A stretch of 64,000 nucleotides of DNA from Deinococcus sp. AB2017081 (lineage in GTDB: Bacteria; Deinococcota; Deinococci; Deinococcales; Deinococcaceae). Position numbers and translations under genes: made by a program. The notes under the pieces were generated by a model. It was not told the DNA's origin. It worked only from the letters and a program-made list of their open reading frames with translations, and searched no databases. Shown here piece by piece: positions 1 through 10,675 of this stretch. Position 1 is the first letter of the stretch. Each line of letters begins with the position of its first letter. The stretch lies in the NCBI RefSeq assembly GCF_034440735.1, contig NZ_CP140098.1, positions 1,605,501 to 1,669,500 on the forward strand, in the 5' to 3' direction.

Positions 1-951
1 CGCCCACAGCTGCTGGATGTGTTCGACAACGCCCAGATCGACACCCGTGCCCTGGCCCGGCCGCTGGCGTGGTATCTCCAACCGCGCAGCTTCGGCGAGA
101 AGAATGACGTGTTCATCGGGGAGGCGCGGGCCCTGATCCGGCGGCTGGGGGCCGAGGCGCTGGCCCAGGCCCAGATCGCGCCCGCCGAGGTCGATGCCGT
201 GGTGGTCGTGACCACCAGTGGCCTGAGCACCCCCAGTCTGGATGCCGACCTGATCGGCTTCCTGGGGATCAATCCACACGCGGCGCGGCTGCCGGTGTGG
301 GGCCTGGGCTGCGCGGGCGGTGCGGCCGGGCTGGCGCGGGCGGCCGATCTGGTGCGGGCCGGCTTCCGCCGCGTGCTGTATGTGGCGGTGGAGCTATGCT
401 CGCTGACCCTCGTGAAGGGCGACGAATCCAAGAGCAACTTTGTGGGCACCGCCCTGTTCTCGGACGGTGGCGCGGCCCTTGTCATCACCGCGCCGGACGT
501 GCCCGGCCCGCCCCCACTGGCGGCACTCTGCGGCGCGTACTCCACCCTGATCGAGCACAGCGAGGACATCATGGGCTGGGATGTCGTGGACGACGGCCTG
601 AAGGTGCGCTTCTCCCGTGACATTCCCACCCTGGTGCGCGGCATGATGCGGGAGAACGTGCAGGAGGCGCTGGCCGCGCATGGGTGGTGCCGGGACAGCG
701 TGACGCGCTTCGTGGTGCATCCCGGCGGCGTGAAGGTGCTCGCCGCCTACGAGGAGGCCCTGAGCCTGCCCGCCGGGGCACTGGACGCCAGCCGCCAAGT
801 GCTGCGCGATTTCGGCAACATGAGCAGCGTAACCGTCCTGTTCGTCCTGGCCGAGACACTGCGGGATCGTCCCGCCGGCCGCGCCGTCCTGAGCGCCATG
901 GGGCCGGGCTTCAGCGCGGAACACGTGCTGCTGGAATTTCCCGGCGAATAG
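1..951 (+). CDS. Type III polyketide synthase (chalcone/stilbene synthase family), 5' end cut off
   Basis: Homodimeric ketosynthase that extends a starter CoA with malonyl-CoA and cyclises the product, usually to an alkylpyrone or alkylresorcinol in bacteria. The frame is open to base 1, so the true start lies before the window; the GTG at 19 is internal. The catalytic triad is visible: Cys in GLGCAGG (near base 310), His in VVHPGG (near 718) and Asn in FGNMSS (near 823). Relative to a usual length of about 350-390 residues, roughly 40-50 N-terminal residues are missing. It converges on the next gene and ends at a symmetrical hairpin. The product cannot be predicted from sequence. Confidence 0.9.
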   Translation, partial: RPQLLDVFDNAQIDTRALARPLAWYLQPRSFGEKNDVFIGEARALIRRLGAEALAQAQIAPAEVDAVVVVTTSGLSTPSLDADLIGFLGINPHAARLPVWGLGCAGGAAGLARAADLVRAGFRRVLYVAVELCSLTLVKGDESKSNFVGTALFSDGGAALVITAPDVPGPPPLAALCGAYSTLIEHSEDIMGWDVVDDGLKVRFSRDIPTLVRGMMRENVQEALAAHGWCRDSVTRFVVHPGGVKVLAAYEEALSLPAGALDASRQVLRDFGNMSSVTVLFVLAETLRDRPAGRAVLSAMGPGFSAEHVLLEFPGE

Positions 952-952
952 G

Positions 953-984
953 AGAGGGGCAAGTCACACTGGACTTGCCCCTCT
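953..984. terminator. Bidirectional hairpin terminator
   Basis: A perfect 12-bp inverted repeat (953-964 with 973-984, arm AGAGGGGCAAGT, 8-base loop) lies directly between two converging genes, two bases after the polyketide synthase stop. It lacks a strong T run, but its position suggests that it ends transcription from both sides. Confidence 0.75.
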
Positions 985-996
985 GATCCGGTGCGT

Positions 997-1326
997 TTAC
1001 GCGCCCTGGTCGCCGTCCACGGTCTTGTCGGGGTTGGTGGCCGCGCCGCTGGCGGGCATCCCGTCCTTCATGCCGCCGTAGGTGCTGGGATTGGCGTCCT
1101 GGCCGTCATTGGCGGCGGGGCGGGGATCGGTCGTGGAACTCACCTGCTGTGCCTGGGACGTGTCGGCCCCGGCATCGGCATTCGCGTCGCTCACGCCCGT
1201 GTACTGACCGGTCGTGGCCGGATCGCCGGGATTCTTCGGCGTGCCCGTGTTCCACTGCGACTGGTCGTTGATGGTGTCCTGCGAGACGTTTGCGTGGGCC
1301 TCGCTGCTCGGCTTGCCTTCTCCCAT
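997..1326 (-). CDS. Small hydrophilic, low-complexity protein (109 aa)
   Basis: Unknown function. The protein is rich in Asp, Asn, Thr, Ala, Gly and Pro, has no cysteine and no membrane segment, and is probably disordered; it begins MGEGKPSSEAHANVSQDTIN. The ATG at 1326 is chosen because GGGAGG lies six bases upstream. Proteins of this make-up are common in desiccation-tolerant bacteria, but no recognised stress-protein motif is visible, so that link is only a guess. It stands alone, with a 146-base gap before the haem-binding gene on the same strand. Confidence 0.6.
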   Translation of the reverse strand: MGEGKPSSEAHANVSQDTINDQSQWNTGTPKNPGDPATTGQYTGVSDANADAGADTSQAQQVSSTTDPRPAANDGQDANPSTYGGMKDGMPASGAATNPDKTVDGDQGA

Positions 1327-1472
1327 GATCCAGCCTCCCTGCTCCCGCGGTCGGGGCGCGTGTTGTGTCTGCCCGCCAAGCGTACCCCCCGCCCCGTTGG
1401 CTTTCGGTGGGCGGGCGTTTATGAGAGCTTGCGGCTTGTCCCAGGCCGTGGCGTCCGCCCGCCCTGGCCGCG

Positions 1473-1946
1473 TCAGTTGCCGTCCTGCTCCCCTCGATCC
1501 TCGTCCCGGCCGAAGGTCAGCGCCAGACCCTCGGAGAGCTGTGTCCGCTCCGCTGCGCTGAGCCGGGCTTCGGGGTGCAGGGGCAGATAGGAGCGGTCGG
1601 GCATCCTGCCGGACTCCACCTGCTCGGCCGCCTCGCGCGCTTCGCGGCCGAAGCCCGGGACGCTCGCGTTGAACTTGCTGCGGCCCTCCTCCACGTGCCG
1701 CGTGAGCAGCCACGACACGGGGGCCACGTTGGAGTACCACGGCCACACGGTCGCGTGGCTGTGGCAGTCGGCGCACGCGCGGGCGAACAGCGCCCTGGTG
1801 TCGGGGTCGCTCCACGCGGGCGTGGCGGTCACGGGCGGGTTGCTGTGCGCGCGGCCGTACGGCACGAGCTGGATCAGCACGAACGCGGCGACCAGGCCAA
1901 GCAGGATTCGGGGCAGCAGGGATCGGCGGGTTCGGTTCAGGCGCAT
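1473..1946 (-). CDS. Membrane-anchored haem-binding domain protein
   Basis: Predicted c-type haem protein of the haem_bd type, 157 residues, facing the periplasm. It has an N-terminal membrane anchor (LLPRILLGLVAAFVLIQLV) followed by CADCH, the CxxCH haem attachment motif, and the aromatic stretch WPWYSN typical of the family. The C-terminal part carries the expected PDRSYLPLHPEARLS region. The start at 1946 has GGAGG at good spacing; a longer form from 1988 lacks one. It lies 91 bases downstream of the metal ATPase gene on the same strand, so a redox or metal-related role is plausible but unproven. Confidence 0.8.
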   Translation of the reverse strand: MRLNRTRRSLLPRILLGLVAAFVLIQLVPYGRAHSNPPVTATPAWSDPDTRALFARACADCHSHATVWPWYSNVAPVSWLLTRHVEEGRSKFNASVPGFGREAREAAEQVESGRMPDRSYLPLHPEARLSAAERTQLSEGLALTFGRDEDRGEQDGN

Positions 1947-2037
1947 GGCAGTCCTCCGGCGGGCGTGGGCATGCCCCGATTCCCGCACATTCCCGCCCGG
2001 GCCGGGTGAAGGGGCGCTGGGCGAACGCTGAGGGTTG

Positions 2038-3963
2038 TCACAGCCGCCGCGCGAGCAGGCGCAGGCCCATGAACACCACGAACACCGTGCCGCCCTCGTG
2101 CGCGACCACGCCCAGCGGCAGCGGCACCTTCCCGGCCACCGCCAGCGGGGCCACGATCAGGATGATCCCGAACGCGAAGGCGAGATTGATGATCACGGTG
2201 CGCCGCGCCGCGCGGGCCAGCCGCACCGCGCCCGCCAGCTTCCCGAGGTCGCTGCGCATGAGCACCACGTCCGCGCTCTCGATGGCGACGTCCGTGCCGG
2301 ACGCGACCGCCACGCCCAGGTCGGCGCGCGCCAGGGCGGGCGCGTCGTTCACGCCGTCCCCGACCATCGCCACGGGGCCCGGCAGTTCCCCGATGATGCG
2401 CAGCTTGTCCTCGGGCAGCAGTTCCGCGCGGAACTCGGTCAGGCCCACGCTGGCCGCCACGGTCTGCGCGACCTCGCGCTTGTCGCCGGTGAGCATGACG
2501 GGGTGCGCGATGCCCGCGTCCCGCAGGCCGCGGATGGCGTCGGCGATGCCGGGGCGCAGCGCGTCGGCCACGCCCATGACCCCCAGCACCGTGCGTCCCC
2601 GCCCGACGATCACGGTGGAGGAGCCCTGGGCACTGAGGGTCGCGAGCGCCGCCTGCTGCCCTGGCGTCAGCGCGGCCCCCTCGCGCTGCGCGAGCCGCAG
2701 GTTCCCGGCCCACACGCGCTCGCCGCGGCCGTCCACCGCCGCGATGCCGTGCCCGGGGATCGCCTGCGCGTCCTGCACGGGCTCGGGGGTCACGCCGCGC
2801 GCGCGGGCGGCCGTCACGACCGCCTGCGCGATGGGGTGCTCGCTGTGGCCCTCCAGCCCGGCGGCCAGCGACAGCGCGGCCCCCTCGTCGTCGGCCACGA
2901 TCTGCGTGAGGGTCATCTTCGCCTGGGTCAGGGTGCCGGTCTTGTCGAAGGCGACCGTCTGCACGCCCGCCAGCGCGTCCAGCGCCGCCGAGCTCTTGAA
3001 CAGCACGCCGTGGCGGGCGGCGGCGGCCATGGCCGAGAGCATCACGGCGGGCGTGGAGATCACGACCGCGCAGGGCGAGGCGACCACCATGAAGGTCATG
3101 GCGCGGTACCACGCCACGTCCACGCCCAGCCCGAACCCGTAGCGGAGCAGCGCGTACACGAGCGGCACGCTCACGAGCACGATCAGGGCGTAGGGGCTCT
3201 CCCAGCGCTCGGTGACGCTCTCGGTGCGGCTCTTCTGCGTCTGCGCCTCCTCCATCAGGGAGACCAGCCGAGCCAGGGTGCTCTCACCGGCGGGGCGCGT
3301 GACCTCGGCCTCCACGCTGCCGTTCAGGTTCACGGTGCCCGACGCGAGCGCCGCGCCGACCGCCTTGTCGATGGGCACGCTCTCGCCCGTGATGGGGCTC
3401 TCGTCCACGCTGGTGTTGCCCCGCACCACGCGGGCGTCGGCGGCGATGCGCTCGCCGGGCTTGACCACGAGCAGGTCGCCGATGCGGATCTCGCCGAGCG
3501 CGCACCATTTCTCCACGCCGTCCCGGCGGACGGTCGCGCCCTCGGGGTTCAGATCCATGAGCGCCTGGATGGCGTTCTTCGTGCGGCCCATCGCCCAGTC
3601 CTGCAGGGTGTTGCTCAGGCTGAACAGGAACAGCAGGATCGCGCCGTCGGCCGCCTGCCCGATGCTCGCGGCCCCCAGCGCGGCGAGCACCATCAGCAGG
3701 TCGACATCCAGCTTTTTCTCCACGAACAGCGAGTGCAGCGCCTCGCGCCCGGCGGGGATGCCGCCCGCGAGGTACGCGACGAGAAAGCCCCCCCACATGA
3801 CGGCCGGCACGCGCAGCACGTACTCGCCCACCAGCCCGACGAGCAGGCCCAGCAGCGTGAGGGCGGTCAGGGTGACGGCGGTGCGGAGCTGGGGCGTCAG
3901 GACGAAGCGTCCGGAGGCGGGGGCCTCGGCGCGGGGGAGGGTCGCGGGGGTGGAGGTGGTCAC
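2038..3963 (-). CDS. P1B-4-type heavy-metal-exporting P-type ATPase
   Basis: Membrane pump that uses ATP to move a transition metal, probably Fe(II), Co(II) or Zn(II), out of the cytoplasm. It is 641 residues long. The phosphorylation motif DKTGTLT is near residue 337, the metal-binding SPC motif near residue 295 in membrane segment 6, and HEGGT lies near the C terminus in the last segment. SPC together with HEG(G/S)T defines the P1B-4 subgroup (CoaT, CtpD, PfeT); Cu and Zn/Cd pumps have CPC. No N-terminal CxxC metal domain is present. The GTG at 3963 is chosen for AGGAG six bases upstream. An operator-like palindrome lies just upstream. Confidence 0.92.
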   Translation of the reverse strand: MTTSTPATLPRAEAPASGRFVLTPQLRTAVTLTALTLLGLLVGLVGEYVLRVPAVMWGGFLVAYLAGGIPAGREALHSLFVEKKLDVDLLMVLAALGAASIGQAADGAILLFLFSLSNTLQDWAMGRTKNAIQALMDLNPEGATVRRDGVEKWCALGEIRIGDLLVVKPGERIAADARVVRGNTSVDESPITGESVPIDKAVGAALASGTVNLNGSVEAEVTRPAGESTLARLVSLMEEAQTQKSRTESVTERWESPYALIVLVSVPLVYALLRYGFGLGVDVAWYRAMTFMVVASPCAVVISTPAVMLSAMAAAARHGVLFKSSAALDALAGVQTVAFDKTGTLTQAKMTLTQIVADDEGAALSLAAGLEGHSEHPIAQAVVTAARARGVTPEPVQDAQAIPGHGIAAVDGRGERVWAGNLRLAQREGAALTPGQQAALATLSAQGSSTVIVGRGRTVLGVMGVADALRPGIADAIRGLRDAGIAHPVMLTGDKREVAQTVAASVGLTEFRAELLPEDKLRIIGELPGPVAMVGDGVNDAPALARADLGVAVASGTDVAIESADVVLMRSDLGKLAGAVRLARAARRTVIINLAFAFGIILIVAPLAVAGKVPLPLGVVAHEGGTVFVVFMGLRLLARRL

Positions 3964-3991
3964 GGAAGCTCCTGGAGTGGGGGGAACGGGC

Positions 3992-4019
3992 TTAACAGGA
4001 ATAATTCTCAATAAGCTCA
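3992..4019 (-). promoter_or_regulatory. AT-rich operator-like palindrome upstream of the metal ATPase
   Basis: An AT-rich patch in otherwise very G+C-rich DNA, about 30 bases before the ATPase start. Its core GAATAATTC (3999-4007) is palindromic around its central base. The sequence resembles boxes of Fur/PerR-family regulators in general character, but it is not a full 19-bp Fur consensus. A metal-responsive repressor site is inferred from position and gene function. Confidence 0.4.
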
Positions 4020-4085
4020 GTCTACTCCCCCCGCCCCCCGGACTCAACGCACGAACCGGAGCGGAGAAGTCGGATTAACGCACGG

Positions 4086-4916
4086 TCAGGACGATGGTTT
4101 TGCCGCCAGTTCGACCACCGGCAGATCGTTCGCCCGCGCCACGGCCAACCAGTGCGCCGTCGGCCGCGTGGCGATGGTCGCCACCGCGTCCGGCCCGATC
4201 ACCTCCGCCCAGCGCTGCGCGAACCGCGCCTCCAGCGGGGCCGCCGCCACCCACCCGTCCGCCGTGCGATACAGCCGGTAGATGTCCTGCGCGCCCGACA
4301 GCACCCCGCCCCCCGCCGTCAGGCCCACCGTGAACGGCAGCGCCGCGAAGCGCGCCGCGTCGCCCAGCCCCACCACCCGCACCCGCTCCGCCGACCCGCG
4401 CTCGCGGCCCAGCAGCAGGGCCAGCGCCGCCGCGTACGCCTCCCGGCTGCCCAGCATGTCGGCCAGCAGCGTGCGCGGCATGACCGGCGCGGCCGGATCG
4501 ACCAGCCCCGCCATGACCTGGTACGTCAGGTCGTGGCCCGGCTCCTCCGGCGCGCGGCTGTCGCCCACCACCTGCACCCGGCACAGCCGCGGGTAGTGCG
4601 CCGAGAGCATGTCCGGCCCCAGCCCCAGCCGCCCCAGCGCGGACGGCCGGAACGACGTGAGCAGCACGTCTGCGTCCGCCAGCACGTTCAGCAGCTCCGT
4701 CAGACCCTCCGGCGTCTTGAGGTGCAGCGTCCGCACGTCCACGTCCCTGTGCAGCTCCGCGTACCACGCAGGGGCCATCCACGACAGCGGATCGCCCGCC
4801 GGGGGTTCCACCTTCACCACCCGCGCCCCGTCGTCCCGCAAGCTCGCCGCCGCCACCGGGCCGGGCACGTTCAGCGCGAGGGTGACGACCGTAAAGCCTT
4901 GCAGCGGGCCGGGCAT
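4086..4916 (-). CDS. Short CaiB/BaiF family III CoA-transferase
   Basis: Predicted to move CoA between carboxylic acids. The N-terminal FTVVTLALNVPGPVAAASLRD, the KVEPPAGDPL segment and the LLADMLGS segment, which holds the expected nucleophilic Asp, are all family III features. At 276 residues it is clearly shorter than the usual 360-430, so the C-terminal part of the intertwined fold is reduced. It may be a distinct subfamily or have lost activity; the substrate is unknown. It starts 26 bases after the DinB-PDZ gene on the same strand, so the two probably share a transcript. Confidence 0.8.
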   Translation of the reverse strand: MPGPLQGFTVVTLALNVPGPVAAASLRDDGARVVKVEPPAGDPLSWMAPAWYAELHRDVDVRTLHLKTPEGLTELLNVLADADVLLTSFRPSALGRLGLGPDMLSAHYPRLCRVQVVGDSRAPEEPGHDLTYQVMAGLVDPAAPVMPRTLLADMLGSREAYAAALALLLGRERGSAERVRVVGLGDAARFAALPFTVGLTAGGGVLSGAQDIYRLYRTADGWVAAAPLEARFAQRWAEVIGPDAVATIATRPTAHWLAVARANDLPVVELAAKPSS

Positions 4917-4942
4917 GCCCCCATTGTGCCCCGAACGGCGTG

Positions 4943-5728
4943 TCAGCCGGGCCGGGCCACGCGCGTCACGCGGATGTCCCGCGGGCCGTCCTCCCGCTGC
5001 ACCCGGAACGTGCTGCCCACGCCCGCCGCCTGCGCCAGCGGCAGCTCGTCGAACAGCGTGCCCGTCACGTCCTGCCCGTCGTAGGCCAGCACCACGTCGC
5101 CCGCCCGCAGCCCCGCCACGGCCGCCGGGCTCTCCGGGTAGACCACCGTGCAGCGCAGGCCCAGGCCGTCCGGCCCCGCCGCATCGAAGCCCGCGCCCAG
5201 CATCCCGCGATCCCGCAGCCGCGGAATGAATTTGTGGATCAGCCGGATCTGCCCCCGGTGGTTGACCTCGTCCTCCAGCACGTGGAACCACATGAAGTGC
5301 CGGTTCCCGGTCGTGCCCCAGAAGGGCAGCGGCTCGTCCAGCCACCCGTCGTCTTTTTCGGCGAAGATCCGCAGCGTCTCCGCGCGCACCTCACGCAGCT
5401 GCGTCAGGTACTGCCCCAGCGGCCGGCCCCGGATCGTTTCGCGGCCCTGCTCGCCCAGGTTCAGGCCCGGCCACCACCTCGCCTCCAGCGCGGCGTCCGG
5501 ATCGGGATGATCCGTGCTGATCAGCTGGTAGATCCGCTCCACCGCCGCGAAATGCTCCAGCAGCATGCCCGCGCTGTTCCCGAACTCCGGCGGGATCAGG
5601 TCGAGTTCCTCCACGCTCATTCCCTGCACGGCCTGGAGCGTCGTGGCCCGCGCATAGTCCATCATCCCGACCAGCCGCGAGATCATGGGCGTGAAACCGG
5701 GCCGGTCGGAGAGGAGCAGGTCAGGCAT
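4943..5728 (-). CDS. DinB-like protein fused to a C-terminal PDZ domain
   Basis: The 261-residue protein has two parts. Residues about 10-170 form a DinB/YfiT four-helix bundle with metal-ligand histidines in LLEHFAAVE and FMWFHVLEDEVNHRGQI; family members include thiol-dependent transferases such as bacillithiol and mycothiol S-transferases. Residues about 175-258 form a PDZ domain (TVVYPESPAAVAGLRAGDVV, a typical ligand-binding loop). There is no signal peptide. This combination is unusual. The ATG at 5728 lies six bases after TACCCT without a Shine-Dalgarno sequence, indicating a leaderless message. The substrate is unknown. Confidence 0.8.
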   Translation of the reverse strand: MPDLLLSDRPGFTPMISRLVGMMDYARATTLQAVQGMSVEELDLIPPEFGNSAGMLLEHFAAVERIYQLISTDHPDPDAALEARWWPGLNLGEQGRETIRGRPLGQYLTQLREVRAETLRIFAEKDDGWLDEPLPFWGTTGNRHFMWFHVLEDEVNHRGQIRLIHKFIPRLRDRGMLGAGFDAAGPDGLGLRCTVVYPESPAAVAGLRAGDVVLAYDGQDVTGTLFDELPLAQAAGVGSTFRVQREDGPRDIRVTRVARPG

Positions 5729-5827
5729 GGGAAAAGGGTAGCGGAGGAGCGGCGGGCGGTGGCTCGCCGCCCTTCCGCTGCGCCGGAGACGGGCTGTGGA
5801 AGGGACAGCCCCCGGCTAGCATGGAGC

Positions 5828-6661
5828 ATGCAGGACGACTGGCAGGACAGGTTCGCGTGTCTGTGGGACGGCTCGAATCCGGGCTGGGCGTGGCACATCC
5901 GCGACGCGTCTGATCCCCGCAGCGGCGACGGGTATGCCCTGGTCAACGAGCGGACGGGGGCCACGTGGCCGCTCACACCGGAAGAGCGGCGGTGGCTGGT
6001 GAACGAGATCACCACCCGCCCACGGATCATGCCGATGCGCTGGGAACAGCGGGGCACACGCGCAACGTCCTACATGCGCCGGCTGCCGGCCGACCCCGCG
6101 GACTCCCTGGTGAGGTACATCGAATATGTGGAAGGGAAGGCGCACCGGCAGGTGAACCACGATCTCTATCACGGTGCGTTCTTGTGCTCTCTGGACATTC
6201 CCCTGTCGGACGTCCCACTCGGTGAGGGCAACGGCATCCAGCAGTCCATCGACGTCCGGCAGTTTCACGCGGCGTGGGAAGTTGCCCTCCTGGCACGTGC
6301 GAAGTGGCGGGCGGTGACGTACGCCGAGTTCCTGGACGATCCTGACTTTGATCGCCTCCGGCCGATCGAGCCTACCCGGCTGGAGGACTTGACCTTCGAG
6401 GACTACTGGGATGGGCCGCTGAACGGTACCGTCAGCTTCGAGGGCGTCACGTGCTGGTACGAACGCTTCTTCGACCACTCCGTAGGCGAGTATCTCTTCC
6501 CGCGACGGTACCTGATGGTGGATCGCGCCGAGCACTTCGGGGGAAACGAGCCGATGGCTGGTGACGAAGCAGAGATACGGCCTTCACTCGGGGCACGGCG
6601 TGTCATCGGGTGGACGGACGTGGATCGCGCTCCGCAGGAGGCGTGGGTGACCAGGCCGTAG
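5828..6661 (+). CDS. Uncharacterised protein (277 aa)
   Basis: No family recognised. The protein is soluble, acidic and rich in Trp, Tyr and Arg, with no signal peptide or membrane segment. The start at 5828 is supported by TAGCAT five bases upstream and the absence of a ribosome binding site, a leaderless arrangement. It is divergent from the DinB-PDZ gene, and a 99-base gap holds both promoters. It converges on the next gene. Confidence 0.65.
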   Translation: MQDDWQDRFACLWDGSNPGWAWHIRDASDPRSGDGYALVNERTGATWPLTPEERRWLVNEITTRPRIMPMRWEQRGTRATSYMRRLPADPADSLVRYIEYVEGKAHRQVNHDLYHGAFLCSLDIPLSDVPLGEGNGIQQSIDVRQFHAAWEVALLARAKWRAVTYAEFLDDPDFDRLRPIEPTRLEDLTFEDYWDGPLNGTVSFEGVTCWYERFFDHSVGEYLFPRRYLMVDRAEHFGGNEPMAGDEAEIRPSLGARRVIGWTDVDRAPQEAWVTRP

Positions 6662-6737
6662 GTGAGAGGTTGAAGATGACTGGCCGGCCAACCTTACCGA
6701 TGCAGGGTTCCGAAGACATGCCGTTGGCTTTTTCCGC

Positions 6738-7580
6738 CTACCCCTTGACCTCTGCCACGAGGTTCAGCACCGCCTTCTTGAGAAACGGTGCGCCCTGCCC
6801 CTCGGCAAACACCTCGCCGGTCGTGGCGTCCACGACCCTCGCCTGGGCGCGGGCGCTGCCGCTGCCGTCGCGTTCCACGACGATCTCGATGCGCTGCCCC
6901 GGCCCGAGGGCCTGCGCGGCGTAGTTCACGCACCAGTCCGTCCAGTTCACGTTCTCGACGGGGGCCTTGTTTGCCTTCGCCTCCTGCTTCTCGCGGTACG
7001 CCTGGGTCTTCTGGTCGACGTGCGTGCGGATGACCTCGTCCCGCTCGCGGGGGCTCAGGGTCTCGAAGGGCACCTCGTCGCCGCTGTCCGGGTGGTGGAC
7101 GGTGGTGTCGGGCGTGAGCTTCTGCACGACGTTCGCCATGATCCGCACCTCGGCGGGGTGGGCGGAGGCGTCCCACGGCACGTCGTCGTCCGCGGCCTGC
7201 GCGGCGGCCTCGATCAGGCGGCCCACGACGCGCTGCTGCTCGGGCTCCAGCTCCGTCAGGATCTTCGCGGCAGGCTTGAGTGCGCGGGCCTGCCGCTCGC
7301 TCTGCGGGGTGATGCCCAGGGGCTCAAGTACCTTTGCAGTTTCGGCGGCGTCGATCAGGCGGCCGGCCTGCGTGCGCGTGAAGCCCCAGCGCTGTTCCAG
7401 ATACTCCTCGAAGCTCTCGAAGGCCACGCGGTACAGGTGGTTGTCGCGGATCTGGGCGAGGGCCTCGCCGGTGCGCTGGAAGTCGCGCAGGCCGTCGCGG
7501 ACGGTGCGTTCCAGGGCGTCCATGCGGGCGCGCTCGTGGGGCTGGAGCTGGTCGGGTCGGGCGGGGGTCGGCATGGTCAT
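6738..7580 (-). CDS. Putative DNA-associated protein with FEEYLEQRWGFTR motif
   Basis: 280 residues, function unknown. The N-terminal third (IRDNHLYR then FEEYLEQRWGFTRTQAGRLID) matches a motif often found in plasmid- and phage-borne proteins with a KorB/ParB-like helix-turn-helix. This suggests DNA binding but not a specific role. The middle has a coiled-coil-prone stretch (REKQEAKANKA). The C terminus (IEIVVERDGSGSARAQARVVD) looks like a small beta domain. The start at 7580 has GAGG upstream. A 7-bp tandem repeat begins 40 bases upstream, between this gene and aconitase. Confidence 0.6.
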   Translation of the reverse strand: MTMPTPARPDQLQPHERARMDALERTVRDGLRDFQRTGEALAQIRDNHLYRVAFESFEEYLEQRWGFTRTQAGRLIDAAETAKVLEPLGITPQSERQARALKPAAKILTELEPEQQRVVGRLIEAAAQAADDDVPWDASAHPAEVRIMANVVQKLTPDTTVHHPDSGDEVPFETLSPRERDEVIRTHVDQKTQAYREKQEAKANKAPVENVNWTDWCVNYAAQALGPGQRIEIVVERDGSGSARAQARVVDATTGEVFAEGQGAPFLKKAVLNLVAEVKG

Positions 7581-7620
7581 GGCGGGAACCTCGTCGGGTG
7601 GGATGTGGGGCGAAGGCTAC

Positions 7621-7730
7621 CAGAGGGCAGAGGGCAGAGGGCAGAGGGCGGAGGGCAGAGGGCAGAGGGCAGAGGGCAGAGGGCAGAGGGCAGAGGGCAG
7701 AGGGCAGAGGGCAGAGGGCAGAGGGCAGAG
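7621..7730. repeat. Tandem 7-bp repeat, about 15.7 copies of CAGAGGG
   Basis: An uninterrupted array of CAGAGGG with one variant unit (CGGAGGG, near 7649), 110 bases long, in the divergent gap between the putative DNA-associated protein and aconitase. The 7-base period is not a multiple of three and the array is outside any supported gene. A TATAGT (7740-7745) lies just beyond its right end, so array length could affect a promoter. Slippage at such arrays is common. Confidence 0.95.
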
Positions 7731-7864
7731 TGTTGTCCCTATAGTGGTTACGCATCCTGTCCACTCGTGCCTGTGCGGGTAACGCCCTTCCACACGTGGG
7801 GGAGGCTTATGATGGGTAGGCAAAAAAGCCCGACGCGACCCGCAGGGCGAGGAGGAGTTCCATC

Positions 7865-10576
<2,712 letters not shown>

Positions 10577-10611
10577 GCAGTAGCAAACCTGCTTGTAAAA
10601 ATTTCGGCTTG

Positions 10612-10651
10612 CGGTAAGCTTTTGATGTTCAAAGCTTACCGTGTTTATTTT
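10612..10651 (+). terminator. Hairpin terminator after acnA
   Basis: A perfect 11-bp inverted repeat (10612-10622 with 10631-10641, arm CGGTAAGCTTT, 8-base loop) is followed by the T-rich TGTTTATTTT. It sits at the junction between G+C-rich host DNA and the AT-rich island. An ATG at 10625 lies in its loop and is therefore a poor start for the next gene. Confidence 0.7.
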
Positions 10652-10675
10652 GGACTTTCGCATAGGGGGTATGAG

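Noticed and set aside
5868..5890. tRNA-like TTCGAATCC-type sequence
   Set aside because: It lies inside a coding frame and no cloverleaf arms could be drawn around it.
7621..7730. CRISPR array
   Set aside because: The array is a simple 7-bp repeat without spacers.
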